From Pelargonium tetragonum (taxonomy: Eukaryota; Streptophyta; Magnoliopsida; Geraniales; Geraniaceae), in NCBI GenBank assembly GCA_036897445.1, contig JAYMTL010000097.1, positions 1 through 64,000 on the forward strand: DNA of 64,000 nucleotides, in the 5' to 3' direction. Of the stretch, positions 45,301 through 57,660 are shown in pieces (the stretch's first letter is position 1; each line of letters begins with the position of its first letter). Both the position numbers and the translations under genes were made by a program. The notes beneath the pieces are model-generated. The model was not told where the DNA came from and did no database searches. It was given only the letters and a program-made list of their open reading frames with translations.

Positions 45301-47618
45301 AAAAGAGCTTACTTAAAGGTGTCTAGAGGTAGGTGTTTTCTTGAGTATGCTTATGATAAGACTCAACAAATCAGGATAAGTTTGAATTCTAATAAATAAA
45401 AAGGGATGGGTTATTTTCCTTTTGCTGTTGCCTCTGGGTTTGCCCTCAGTTTTCGGTTAACAAGGAAATTTTAGTATGGGATATAAAAAGTAGTTTTTCA
45501 AATTCTGGATAATTTAGGAGATAAGGTACTACTTTAGTAATGAGTTTCCAGTTAAAGTCTGTTTTTGTTCCTTAGTATTTAAAAAGGAGAGATAGGCTTC
45601 TTAGTCTTAGAACTTAGTATCTTACTAAGATAGGTAGAGAAGCTTTTGGGAGGATACTGTCTGCTTGTGCTGTTCCTTTTTTAATAAGTGTTCCTCTAAA
45701 TCCAGGCTTACTTTTGAAGAAATTCCGGAAGGTTGCTTATATGCAAGTGTAATCCAAAAAGCAATCTAGTACTAAGAAAAGTATTAACCTCGCGATTTCC
45801 GTTTGCTCAATTCGCGACAAGGGTTGATGCGTTTTAGAAAAAACTTTAGTAAATTATTGTTAATCTGAATCTAAATACCAAGGGTTCCTTTTATTTATGC
45901 TACACTCCTTTTGGATTTAATAGCCTAAAAAGAATTTAATTCTACCCTTTAAATCCATTCATCATTCTTTTTCCATTACGAGTTTTTGACCAAACTTAAA
46001 AGAAATTAGACTTTGCTCTTGAATAGAATGCCATAGAATTAACATCTCTTTTAAATTAAAATATTCCCAACCTTCTTTAGGTACTGGGATTTAACTACCC
46101 TAAGAGGGGTTGCAATAGGCGGAGACTACTATTCTAAACTTACGGAGCATATAGCTGGGAGTAGGTAGTTAGATAACGATTTTCTATGCTTAAAACTTGA
46201 GGAATGCAAACGTAGCCGCACACAACAGTCATTAAAACCGCGTTATAAAGCACGAAAAGGCGCCATAGACATAGAATCCCTTTTTATTTATTATATGGTT
46301 CACATAAAGAGTAGGGTAGCTTTAATTCGCTAAAAGTTCTGGACTCTTTAATATAACCTTGGAATTAAGGCAAGTTTTTTGAATGAAGCTACAACTAGGA
46401 GTATTTAGACTTTATACCTGGAGACTTTTTTGAAACTAACTCTGGATTATAACCTACCGAAACCGTCCACTGGGTATACTTTTCTATAGAGTCCCCTACT
46501 TAACTATAAACTAGAAGCGGGTTATATAATAAAGGTTTTTCCCGGTTAGTTTATTACAGCGGGCCCTTGCTAGACACAAATACTAAATACTTTCAGGAAT
46601 AAGATTCAATCTGATAGACTTTATCAGTCAAAATTTACACTATTTTTTTTGTAAAATGTAAAATTGAGTCTAAGGTATCTAGAAGCTTTTGCTTAAGGTA
46701 TACTAGGGATTTCCTCTTGCTAGAGTCTTCCTATTTCTTTATTTCCAGGAGTAGCCAATTTCGCACCGGTAATTTTATAAAAGGATTTTTCTTTAACCCT
46801 TAATAAAGTAGGAGAACTTTAAGCTCTAAAAAGAGTTTCTAAAATACAGAATCTTGCAAGACCTTATTATAACTACTAAATATAACTAAACTTTCTTTTC
46901 CTTAGGGTCCTTTTAGTATCGGGCTCTTCTTTCTAGCACGTTCTTTAATCCTGTAGTAGGCAGCAACCCGCAGGTGTATATAACACTTTATTCGATTCGT
47001 AAAATTACCTATTATAAGTATAAGGAATGCACCAGGTCTTCGAGAGTAGTATATAATTACTCCAAATCCTTACTAGTATGTACTGTCAGGCCTGTCCAAA
47101 CCTGCTTGTATAAGTCCTTCTTTTTATGTATCAGCTAACAAAACTCTAGCACAAGGTAAAGGTTAAAAGGGCTATTAGAAAGTAGAATTGAACAGGGTAA
47201 AAAGTCAAAACAAACGTAATTTAAAGTTAAAGAAATGTTAAAAATCATACGCAAACTGACGGTGTGTTTTGCTCAAAAAGCGATACAAGAGTTTGCCAGT
47301 AATTCTAATTTAGTATGCCTTTAATCTGGACACTCATACCCATTAGGATCTGCTTTCTTTAGAAATTCCTTTGTTGGCTCTTTCCCGGGGAGTTTAGGAA
47401 CGCAAGTAAACTGCTTTTACCAACCCCTTACCAAGGAGGCATGCTCTATTAAATTAAAAAAGCACCTTCCCTGAATTCTCAATTAAAAGAGTTGCGTCTA
47501 TAAATACCGGAAAAGCGATCCTAATTGGAAAAACTCAGCTTTTAGTTATAGGTAAAACCAGCTCCAGGCAAAGAGTATAGGTATTAAGAAAGCTTTTAGG
47601 AAAACAAGAAGGTTTAGG
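45301..47618. other. Gene-free AT-rich spacer
   Basis: No gene, RNA or outstanding repeat seen. Confidence 0.5.
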
Positions 47619-47695
47619 ATTATTCAAAGGATTTGAACCTTTGAAATATGGAAACACTGCAAATGCCTAAGCATAAGACTTAAACCCATGAAAAA
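47619..47695 (-). pseudogene. tRNA-like relic 1 of a tandem trio
   Basis: A perfect T-arm AAAGG-TTCAAAT-CCTTT is read from 47642 to 47626. About 22 bases upstream on the same strand (47670-47664) is TTAGGCA, which resembles the anticodon loop of tRNA-Leu(UAG). GCAGTG between them could be variable-arm sequence. The acceptor and D-arm do not pair. A working but strange tRNA is possible; decay is likelier. Confidence 0.35.
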
Positions 47696-47701
47696 GTGTA
47701 A

Positions 47702-47765
47702 GTTGATTGGACTCGAACCCTTGTCTTTATCAGCCTTAAAAGCATATTCCTAGGATTTCCTTACT
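47702..47765 (-). pseudogene. tRNA-like relic 2, Lys(UUU)-type
   Basis: A T-loop TTCGAGT (47717-47711) in GGGTTCGAGTCC is preceded by CTTTTAA (47742-47736), the usual anticodon loop of tRNA-Lys. The 18-base gap is near the standard 15. Only two or three T-stem pairs hold, and no acceptor pairing is visible. Confidence 0.35.
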
Positions 47766-47784
47766 AGACAGTTTAGGAAGTCTC

Positions 47785-47850
47785 TCTTATTTAGTGTGGG
47801 AGTTGAATCCACGTATTGTCTTAGCATCTATATTATTAGTATAAATTATC
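47785..47850 (-). pseudogene. tRNA-like relic 3
   Basis: The T-arm GTGGA-TTCAACT-CCCAC (47812-47796) has four of five pairs. ATGCTAA (47827-47821), with GCT as in tRNA-Ser, precedes it by 8 bases, so the variable region or stem is shortened. Together with relics 1 and 2 this makes three T-arms on one strand at about 80-90 base spacing, the packing of a tRNA cluster. Confidence 0.3.
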
Positions 47851-50800
47851 CAAGGAACAGTTACTTCTTAACTCTCGGATTAAGGAAGCAGCCTTAGTGT
47901 TGTTTCTCAAGAATTTATTACCACTAGGAGGTTAATTCTAAGAGTCTTCATCCAGGGATTTGGGTAATAGCAGACTAACTAAAAAGGGTTCTAATAGGAA
48001 ATTTAGAAAGTCTTTAATATTTCAAGAAAAGTTAGCAGAAATTAATCTAAGGGGTGATAGAAATTTAAAATTTGTATAGGAATTCTGAAACAAGGAAGAC
48101 TTATTAGTTGTATTTCTTAGTCTTAGGTTAGTAAGTGTAACGCTTTTCGCTGAAGAAAGCCTTTAGTAAAGACATTTCAAATTTACAGCATGCTGTTGTA
48201 AAAACTGATGCCTTTTAACTTTTTCGTATCAGAGTTCCTTTTTATCTACTTATTGATAGAAAGCCTTAGCCTTATCCGAGATCTAAGGATACTTCTTTTG
48301 TTTAGGTAGATTAAGAACTTCTAATGATAGGACTGGGATAAGTTTTTTGAATTACTTATAGTAAACCTAGATTTTTGCCGGCAATTTAAATAGTATTGCA
48401 CTACCAGGAGACTCTGCCGAAGCATTTATATAGAGAGTTAGTAACAAGGCACTCTCAGAGAGAGGTTTTGTAATTAAAGTTTTTACTGAACAAAAGGGTA
48501 CAAGATTCTAAACTAGTGGGTGTAATTAAATAGGAAGGGATGGCCTTAGAATCCTTTTGAGAAGCTTGATTTTTTGGTTTTTTTAACAAGTAAACTGGGT
48601 CCTCGTTTCTCCTTAGCCAGAGACTTTTTTTTTTATTAAAGACGGGAATTTAAAAAGTACAGTATTTGCTTGAGAGATTCCAAAAAAGCTTTGCAGTATC
48701 GTATATTTCTATTTATCCCAGGTTTTCAAAGAAAAAGGCTGGGCAGGCGTTCCTTTTAATTCACAAAGTTAAGTAAGACAGCCAAAGAACGCAGTAATTC
48801 CGAAAAATTGAGCAAGAGGACTAAGGAATTTCGTACCAAAGTAAGTGTACTATAATTATAATGAATGTAATGTATATAACTGTTTAAGGGGTTTATAAGC
48901 AGTGTGAGTTTTTCGGTCCTAAGAAGAAGTTTTACTAGAGTTGTTAGAGTCCTTTAAGTTTCTAAACAAGGGATTTCTGCTTAAAGTGGTCATTTTGTTA
49001 GGTGAGGGACCTTTGTGATGTTAGTTATTTTTATTCCAGATTCCGTGCCATTTAGAGTCGTTTTAATAAATAATTAAGAGTTCCCATTTCTTAAGAAAGG
49101 TTTTTGGATTGAGAGTAAAAAAGAACCATACATAAAAAAGGAGGGCTTCCGCCTAAACTAGAGGAGATTGATACGAGAATCCTATTTTAAAAGTAAAGGC
49201 TCGGGTTAGCCCCCCGAATATCCAGTAAGAATTGTAGAATAAAAAACTGACTAGAAAACGACTAAAAATACACGGGCAAGCTTATTTATATGCCCCTTCT
49301 TTTTATTTGACCTGGTTTCTGACTTGATTTTCTCCTATACTATACTACTCGGAGACTCCTGTTTAAGACTCTTTTTCAGGAAACTTTCTTACGAAGTCCT
49401 GGTTATTTCCCCATTAAGGGTTTATCTAAGGAAAGACTTTCTGTCTAAGAATAAAGACTCTCTTTGGAAGGCCCCGCACTCGTTCATTCAAACCCACTTT
49501 AATAAAGGGTGCCCCAAAGGCACTTAAATATCCCATCGGGGGACTCCCTCGCTTACCTTTTAAAGAAAAGATCTTCGATACCTCGACTTGTTTCTTGATA
49601 TCCAAATCTAGCCTTTCTTCACAAATAGAACCTTCTTCTTAGCCTTTGGAGCTGCACTCAAAATCACAAAAAATGATAATGAAATTATTTGGAATAGAAA
49701 TTCTGAAGTTTATAAACCTACAGCTAATAAAAAAGAAGAGAGGTTGTAGACCTAACACTATCCCTAGGGTACCGAGCAAAAAGGAATGACAAGATATCCT
49801 ATGGTTCGAATCCCCGAAGACCTTTACCTCGAGTAGATTACGATAAAGGTGGTACTCTATTTCCTCTTCTATTTTCAAGCGGAATGAACATGCTTGATAA
49901 GATAGATCTAGGAGGGAGTTTTACTAGAAATAAGGGACTTGTCACTAATTTCTTAGTATCTTTGCTTATATATATTTTGAGTTAAGTCTAATATAATAAA
50001 GGATTATTCCAAAGTAAGAGTATAGTTTTCTTGATGCCCAGTCCTTTTAATGATTTTAGGTGAATGAGTATACATATTTAGCTTGAAATATAGAACTTTA
50101 AAAGAGGAAAAAACTAATATCGCTACTTAGGCTAAACGGAATACCTATACACGGGATTCCTTTATAAAATATAAAGCTCGCAAATGGTAGTACCGAGAAT
50201 GCCTATTCACTTTATATTAAAAAAAGGGGTTTCCTACCTTTGAATTTAGGTTTTTTTAATAAGGAGAGGTAGTTAGATATAGAGAAATATCTTTCCTTTT
50301 GTAGGCTTAAACTTAGGGTTTCCCTTTATTGTTATAAATGAGTATAAACAGGAAGCGGTAATTGCGAGTTTTCGCTGAATAGGGCGTTATGACGGAGTCA
50401 CTTTTTACAAGAATATTCAAGTTTTTTTGGAATACGCAAGTAGATAAGATAATCTAGTTCCCAATATAAAGGGTAGAACCGGGTACAGGAAAGGTATATC
50501 TCCTAAAGCTAAAGAGGGCTACATAAGGCAGTAAAATCTCCTAAAAAGTAGTTCTAGATAATAAGAAAGAGGTTTTATGGGATAAGACTTATGTATTCTT
50601 TGTACTATTTCCTTAGTTTCAGATCCTAAGGTTTTTAAGAGTTAACCATACCGGAGCAACTTCTTAAAAAGGACAGTCGTACATGTAAGGTTATGAAAAT
50701 AAGTTTTAGCACATTACATTAAAACGTAAAATAGGTTTGTTAGATAAAGTCTTTTCTGAAATAATTATAGCATATCTACTACAAAGTCCTTAATACTCAA

Positions 50801-51500
50801 TTATAGATTATAGTACTCTCTTTATGGCTACTGTACCTGGTCCTGTTGTAAATATCATGTACAATTGAATAACTTGGTTATGGTATTCTATTGAGTTTTT
50901 AATACTCAGTAAGATTTAGGAACTTTACTAATAAGACAAGCGCTCAATCACAGTAAATAAAAAAGGAGACCTATCCTTTAATCGAAACCCTTCTAAAAAT
51001 AGAGTTTTCGAGAAGTATTGGAAAAGACATGGTAAAGTTAAGATAAAGGAAAGAAAAAGGGGGAAAAACCTGTTTAAAAATATGTTATATTATAAGGCAC
51101 GCCATGGAATCGCTTTAAAGAACTCACTCCTAGCCTGCACCGGAGATTCCATAAAGTGGGAAGAATTTCTAATTATAGATAGACCCCGACTCTAAATAAA
51201 GGTGCCTAGTATACAAATCAGAGAGTCCCCATAACCTTTATCATGCCGTTAAGGATCTTACAAATTCCTCCTATTGACAAAACTACCAAGAAAACTGATT
51301 TTTACCAGGCTCCACAGCTCCCGTATAGTATACCCACGGGGGTTAACCCTTTCTTTTTTATGACCCACTTTCTGTATTCTTTGAAAACTAATAGAGCAAA
51401 ATGGAGGGTTCCGCAGAAATAGAAGCAATCCATCTAAAGGGCCTTGTTACCCAGCAGTATTTCAAAATAATAGGTAATGCTTAAAAAAAACCAAGTGTGC
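47851..51500. other. Gene-free AT-rich spacer
   Basis: No supported gene. GGTTCGAATCC at 49804-49814 is T-loop-like but has no arms. The small frames at 49324-49527 (plus) and 49639-49878 (minus) have no motif. Confidence 0.5.
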
Positions 51501-51525
51501 CGCGATTCCAGTTATACACAATTCG

Positions 51526-51572
51526 ACCAGCACGTAGCTTTAAGGGTCTCAAACCCAGAGGTTTGCGCTGGT
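51526..51572. repeat. Nested stem-loop
   Basis: An outer stem ACCAGC (51526-51531) with GCTGGT (51567-51572) encloses an inner 6-bp hairpin CAAACC-CAGA-GGTTTG (51550-51565). Both stems are perfect and leave a side bulge of 18 bases on the left. Just downstream GCTAAATCGGTTAAA resembles a tRNA-Leu/Ser D-arm, but no anticodon arm follows. Confidence 0.55.
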
Positions 51573-54500
51573 GCTAAATCGGTTAAAAATTAAGCCTGAC
51601 AAAAACTAAGGCCATTTGCATGCGTTATATCGCGTTTAAAACCCGGCTTATGTTAAGATTCCCGGGGTTGGTTTTTCCAATATTAAAGTGATACTCATTT
51701 CTATTGCTAAGTGGGTTTAATTCAGAGGGAAGCTAATGCCTTGCCCAAAACCTCCTGTGTTTTTTGTAACCCTTATTTTAGGGTACTCTAAAAAGAAATA
51801 TTAGTAGGAATCTATAGTTAATAAGATATGTACAAAAAAAGTTAACCCTCCTTTCTGATCGGATTAGCACTACTATATACTTACATTTTTTTCTCCAGTA
51901 AATGTCCCGTAACTTTACTATTATCCCTTATTTAGGCTTAGTATATAAAGTTAAGGGTTAAGTTTAGATTTTAGTTTATTCCTAAGGGTGCTCCTCGCTA
52001 AATTTTAGGTACACAAGTAAGAGGGTCCCTTTTTACTGATAGTAATTCTTTTTTAGAATTTAGAGAATACTAAGTCGGGCATTTGTAGTAGAAATAAGGC
52101 AAGGGGGGTATGCACGACTTGAAAGGAATGTTCTTATCTCTGTAAAAAGTTGTGTTTGAAGTTTAAAGAGCTCCGGTATACTTATTAAAAGTTCCGCTTA
52201 AGAGACCCCTCAGTCTTTGCGCCTTACAGAGAAATAAATGAGATTCCTTCCTAGAGGAGAGGGATGTCCCTATTAAGTACTATAATCAATGAGTGCTCCT
52301 AAAAAAACCTCTTACCTAGTCTAGGGCACTAAACCCTCCCTATATATTTGTAAGAATTGCTAAGAGGAGTATGCCTTTTAACGAAGAGCAAAACTCTGGG
52401 AATCTACCAAATACCAAAAAAAGAAGATTTATTAAGGGTTGGTAAAAAAGAGAAGTAAAAAAAGGGGATTAGAATAAGTAACAAAAATGCAATACGGATA
52501 CGAAAAAAGCTTTTGAGTGAGAGAATTCCGTGTTATTTGTTATAAAAGTTTCTATCTAATTTATAAGTTAAAAGTCTCCCTTTTAGAATTCAATCCACAC
52601 TAGATAAAGCTTACATAGCAGTTACTAAATTTACGATATTTGCCTATCTATTTAAGGATAAAGGCTCGGCTTAGACAAAAAATCAAATATGGTTATGAAT
52701 TTCAAGTACATTGTTTTCGTGGGGTGTAGGTAAATCAGAGTAAGTTACAACTTAGAGGAGGGCTTATAGGAAACAAGGAGCCTCTTCAGTGCCCTTCTTG
52801 CGGAAGGGGATATAAAAAGAGAGTCTCGAATGCTGTAGTTTATCTATGTGATAGAACTTAAGGTATTCCCTCTACTAACACTGACGAAAGAATAACAGCC
52901 TAGAATATAGGTATTTGTGTTAATTTCTCTGAGGACTTTGTCTGTGTCTTATCGTCCGCAACTTTATAAGTATAAGTTTGACTACCCTCTCTCCTGGTAA
53001 AAAGACATCCGAGACTTGCACCTGCGATAGAGGTATACTACAAAATCTCGCTTTTCATAGAATTCCCGACTTCTTTTTTATGAGGGTTCCTATATATTAT
53101 AGTATTGCAACAACGAGTACTTTGATTTTTTATACTAAACTACGGATTCTTTGTACCTTCACTTATGAAGTAAATGTAAACCTATATAATAAAAACCTAG
53201 TAGCTCTTGCCTTTGCCCAACTATTTATTTGCTTTTCCGCCAATATATTACAAGCTCAAACACTAGCAATGCCTATAATATAAAATGAAGAGTAAGAGAT
53301 AGGAAAAAAGGAAACGTTTGATACTTACTCGGTGCCCTATAACTAAGAGAGTCCTTGTTGATTATAGCTAAGTCGGCTTTTAGTCTTAATTGACACCCGA
53401 GTGGAATAACTCAGAAATTTTCCTGATATTAATCAAACATTTTTGTTGCTTTAAACCGGAGCGCTTATTGTGTATAGTAAGATTTACTTGAAAATCCTGT
53501 CTAGTTAAGCTAACCTCAAAGAAAAGTACTGAACAAGGAGCACTGATAGAGGAATTAAAAACGAAAGACCCTTCTTTATTCTAGCTTTAAAATCTATTAA
53601 TAACAATATCTAATTTAGTTTGAAGAAAGATGCCTCAGGGGTTCCTTTTTCTAATATTGTTAAGTTTCTTCCTGTAACTAACAAGTAAACACTCAGAAAG
53701 ACTACGAGGAACACGAAGCCCAGCTAAAATTTGTTTTTGTTAAGGTTTTTGCGCTAAGGTCTATCCAAGTGAAAGTATCAAACTATCTTTTCCTCCGGGT
53801 ATGTTAGGAGAGTTTCCGACAAGGATAATTTTATTCACTACCTTTGTTGCTAGGTAGAGCTAAATCTTTGTAGTTAGTTTTTATTATGCTCTCGCGAAGT
53901 TGAGTGCTTTTTTTGCCCTTTATCAAAGCAAAGCACCTTTATTGCTACTTCTTTATAGTATCCCTTTTTACAATCTAGACTAGCCTAATTATATTTAATA
54001 GTCCCTTGCGACTTATTACAGATACAGGGGAAAGTACTAACAAATGGGTAACCTTCTCAGAGCTTCATATGAAATACTCTACAGCAGGAAAAACCCTCCC
54101 TTCCTAAACTAGAGTAAGTAAGTAAGACTGCAGTAAACAAGGATCAAACCCTAGCGTCTATAAGACAATAACTCTAGTTAGAGAGAAAGCTACTTATTGG
54201 ATTAACCTTACTTTATTAATAGTCAAAGTAGAGACTCCCTCCTTTACCTTCATTGTAATGGGGAAACAGAGGAACATGAACAAACCCCTTGTTGCCTCTT
54301 TTCCAGTCTCTAGCTCCGGTACGCTTCCTTTTTTCGATTAAGATTCTCCTTAGTCGCTTTGTGGCAACAAGACAAAGAGGGTTCTCCCAAAAGTCATTGG
54401 CTAAGGAGGGGTTAGTTTAGTCTCTTACAAGTCCCTTTATTTTCCCTATGGGTTGGGTAGTTATTAGGTCTTCCTTCGAGAGGTTTTACCAAATTAAGGA

Positions 54501-54916
54501 GTGTCCCGCCCCTTTTTAGTGTAAAAAAGAAGGAACCGCAGCCACAAAATCAAGCTCACTGTTGGAGGCTTTGGACATTATAAAAGAACTTAAGTTAGGA
54601 TATTACAGGAATTTAAGGAGTTGGGATAGGTATAACTATTATCTTGAAATACCCCGCTTTTTGATAGGATTCTTGTGAAGTTTCGGCTATAAAGTAAGAG
54701 TTATACTAAATCACAGTACTAGGCAAGGGTTTTTTAAGGGTATACATGCTTTAATATTTATGGAGCTCATCTGGGGAGGAAAAGCTCTCTAGTGTTTTAA
54801 CTTTTATTCCCAGTTAAGCACCACAAAAGTTGAGTTTCTGTCTAAATCTAAATTTTAAATAAAAAGAGAATGAAAACGCGACTTATTTACCCATATTCGT
54901 AGGCTATAGGCCCCCT
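51573..54916. other. Gene-free AT-rich spacer
   Basis: No supported gene. A 101-codon frame at 52978-53283 opens at TTG and shows no motif. Confidence 0.5.
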
Positions 54917-55300
54917 CTAAAAAAAGCAGCTTATTCTATCTTTTTTTAACAGCTCTCTTCGACCTTTACCGAGATTCTTATTTTTTTTTAGAGTGTTAAA
55001 TAGGCTTTTTGCATTTGCAGGATAATAAATATACGAATACTGAGCGTGGGTCACGTGGAACTTTACCGGATAAAAAAGTATAAAAAAGACATAAGACTGA
55101 GCAAAGACTTTTAACCTTAATATTTTATTCATTATCAAAAAGTAGACCCGCAGAGATAGGGCTGCAAGAAGAAAGCTATCGAGAGTACAAGGTCTTAGAA
55201 AAAAGTTTGGGATTAGAACCCTTGCAGTTGATGTGTTTTGCACTCTAGTTAAACATATTAGGAAGAATAGATACTTGAGTAATTTGCTTTTGCGTTCCAA
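54917..55300 (-). CDS. Hypothetical hydrophobic frame, 127 residues, unrecognised
   Basis: It opens at TTG; the first ATG is at residue 57. Hydrophobic stretches occur near residues 10-17 (YLFFLICL), 41-56 (LDSFLLAALSLRVYFL) and 67-78 (FAQSYVFFILFY). The C-terminus is basic (KKNKNLGKGRRELLKK). If real it would be a small membrane protein. TGCAAGGGTTCTAATCCC inside it on the same strand resembles a tRNA T-arm, with TGCAAAA upstream, so the segment could instead descend from a tRNA-Cys-like gene. Neither reading is strong. Confidence 0.13.
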   Translation of the reverse strand: MERKSKLLKYLFFLICLTRVQNTSTARVLIPNFFLRPCTLDSFLLAALSLRVYFLIMNKILRLKVFAQSYVFFILFYPVKFHVTHAQYSYIYYPANAKSLFNTLKKNKNLGKGRRELLKKDRISCFF

Positions 55301-55539
55301 TCTCTAAAGCTAAAGGTCATTTTGTTTCTACTTAGTACTTATATAATAGAAATTCCTAGAGAACTTATATTCATTTCTTAACACAGCTGCTAAAAGGGGA
55401 CTCTTTAAGAAAAAGATAAACTCCTCTTTCTGCTTTTATCGTTAATTAGGAGGGAATATTATATTGGTATAGTCAAGGTTCCTTTTGTGTGACGGAGGAA
55501 GGTTACTAGTAATTCTAGATAAACTTGGATGCTTATAAC

Positions 55540-55880
55540 CAAAAACTTCTTTTTCATTCTTGTTGTATTTGCTGTCTTCTTTGTATCAGAATCTGAGTCT
55601 GCTTAGTCTTAGTAAGACTCTAGTGGGAGCTTTCCTGTGAGGTAAAGCTAGACCTGGACTCTTTGCCTTTTGGAGCTTGTTCGTAGCTAGTGTCTTCCCT
55701 TCTAGGAAGTCTTTCTATTATCTAAGTCTTCTATTCTCGTTATTTTTAGTTCTTCTTTAGTATCTTACTCCTTACCTAGTAAAGAGTTACTTATGTATTA
55801 CGTAAATAGAATAAGAGTAGGAAGACAGTAAGAGTGTTTACTAGTTCTAGTTGTTTAAAAGGCTAAGACCTCTCCCTTTA
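55540..55880 (-). repeat. Repeat island 9 (family B, T-rich half)
   Basis: It holds AGCTAGACCTGGACTCTTTG then CCTTTTGGAGCT (55646-55677), matching 13280-13312 almost base for base. Read on the minus strand the frame is APKGKESRSS. T-rich throughout, with no family A core found here. Confidence 0.5.
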
Positions 55881-55911
55881 AGGATTCTTAATATAGGAAA
55901 AACCCTTTCTT

Positions 55912-56292
55912 TCAAAAGTAGTATGGGTTAGGTGTACTCTGAGGAAGGGAAGGTGTAGCCTGGCCTGTATTCTCTCTTATTAAGTTAAGAAAGTACCTCA
56001 CCTCAATAGGGCATTCTCTAAAGTCAAAATTTGTAGATTTCTTTCTAGTTTGACTGCCAAGAGTAACCCATTTTATAAATAGAGTCTTCCCAGCTCCTTT
56101 TGGGGAAAGGAAAAGGTACTCGCCAGCCAAGAAGTACTCGCGAATCCGGGTGGGTAAAATTACGAGGAAGTTTTGAATCGATTTTAAGTCAATTTTGAAT
56201 GAAGTAAATAGAAAGGAAGATTTTCTAAAAAAGCTATACAAAAGCGGGAATAAAAATGACTTAAATAGAAATTTCTGTATCTCGAGACTCAA
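55912..56292 (-). CDS. Hypothetical 126-residue frame with a P-loop-like motif
   Basis: It opens at TTG with an in-frame stop four codons upstream and no internal Met. Residues 63-70 read SPKGAGKT, close to the Walker A loop (GxxxxGKT; AAA+ proteins often have GPxGxGKT) but with Ser at the first Gly. It is preceded by hydrophobic AGEYLFL, as a beta strand would be, and followed by LFIKWV. The N-terminal 30 residues are Phe/Leu-rich. I see no Walker B (hhhhDE) in the remaining 56 residues, and the length is far below a full ATPase domain. It could be a fragment of a nucleotide-binding protein or chance. It directly abuts repeat island 9. Confidence 0.2.
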   Translation of the reverse strand: MSLEIQKFLFKSFLFPLLYSFFRKSSFLFTSFKIDLKSIQNFLVILPTRIREYFLAGEYLFLSPKGAGKTLFIKWVTLGSQTRKKSTNFDFRECPIEVRYFLNLIRENTGQATPSLPQSTPNPYYF

Positions 56293-56354
56293 TAAATAAA
56301 GTCAAAGCTTAGTGAATATATATATGCCGACTATCTATTAGAGACTCCCCTAAA

Positions 56355-56412
56355 TTCTGTTCAAATCCTTATATCAGACTGAAAAGCCCTCGGTTCAAGT
56401 CCCGTTATCCTA
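56355..56412 (+). pseudogene. tRNA-like relic, Phe(GAA)-type
   Basis: The anticodon loop CTGAAAA (56379-56385), identical to that of the tRNA-Phe at 3-75, is followed by CTCGG-TTCAAGT-CCCGT (56389-56405). Only eight bases separate the loop and T-loop, so the variable region has shrunk, and the stems pair poorly. A second T-loop-like TTCAAAT (56360-56366) lies just upstream. It is likely a decayed tRNA-Phe copy or two overlapping relics. Confidence 0.33.
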
Positions 56413-57660
56413 AGTTATAGACCCTTGCGATACCTGAATACCCGTTCTAAAAGGCAAAGAAAGGGTTCAATTAGGATTCCTAAACCTCCAAAGTCTCAGA
56501 TACTAGGCCGGCATGTCCTGTTAAACTGCCACGTAGCTTAAGAGGAAAAGGCGGAATCCCTTCCTTATCTTAGGGCTCCTTTTGAATCTCCTAGCATTTG
56601 CCTGTAGCATGAAACAGAAGAGTCTAAATCGATTGTAAGGCAAATCCCCTATGGATACCCGCGGAGCTTTTTGAGTAAAAAAAAAAGGTCCGTTTTCTTA
56701 TAAAAAAGAATCTACGCGAACCTCGTAGTAAAAGCCAATCCTCAAAATTATTCTATTCTATATGTCATATTACGAAATTTCAAGACCAAGTAAATGAGAC
56801 ACACAAAGACTAAGAAAAAAGGCTGCCTAAAGGTTCCTATTCTTAGAGAAAACAGTTCAGAAAAGAGACTAATTAATTATTTAAATGTAGAAGCTTTGTC
56901 TTGGAACCCTAAAATTTTTACTAAAATCTTGCTTGCTCAAAGAAAGAAAAAGGCTCCTCGGTTGAATGAGATTTTTAAGTACTAATAAAGTAAAAGGTTT
57001 CCCTTAAGTATCTATAAGAAAATTCTTTTGAAAGTCAGTAGCAGACTACTCACAAGGCCCGCTAATAGAGATTTTGAATCTGCGGCTGCTCCTTGATTTT
57101 TTTCAACACGTAATACATACCTGCGAGGCCAGTTCTTCTTTTCGAGGCTTTACTGCAATTGAGTTTCTTTTGCTTAAGCGATTCAATTTGGATCTGATAT
57201 TAAATAAAGGAAAGCTAGTTACTTTCAAATACTCCTCCATTACCAGGGAGTCCTGAGAATCCTTGATTTATAGCTTAAAATGAGTAGCCACGTGTATCTA
57301 GTTTGCGCTTTGGATTTGAAATCAGCCTAAGAGTTTAGTTTATACTTTGAAGGAGCACTGCACAGTAAGACCCAAACTAAACTAAAAGCCCAGTACCCCG
57401 AACTTTTTTAAGTAATACTAAATTATACTCATCATATGAACTTTCCTCATTACCCAAATAAAGACTTGAATCTGTTTTCTATTACTTGTTTTTTTGCAAG
57501 CGAAGGTTAGCCTTAAACTTAGAGTCTCTGCCAGCAGTAAACTAAGTGAACCTTTCGTACAAGATAATAAGGTCCTGCATGCAACCCTAAGCAATAAACA
57601 AAAAGGGCTCCTTAAATAGGTGTCTAAAGTAGTTGCTTCACTTTAAAATAGCATCCAAGC
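56413..57660. other. Gene-free AT-rich spacer
   Basis: No supported gene. Two 60-codon frames (56794-56985, 57074-57256) show no motif. Confidence 0.5.

Noticed and set aside
49795-49820. GGTTCGAATCC, a textbook T-loop wording
   Set aside because: The flanking bases do not pair and no other tRNA arm is present.
52978-53283. 101-codon frame opening at TTG, partly hydrophobic
   Set aside because: No motif, no neighbours and a non-ATG start.
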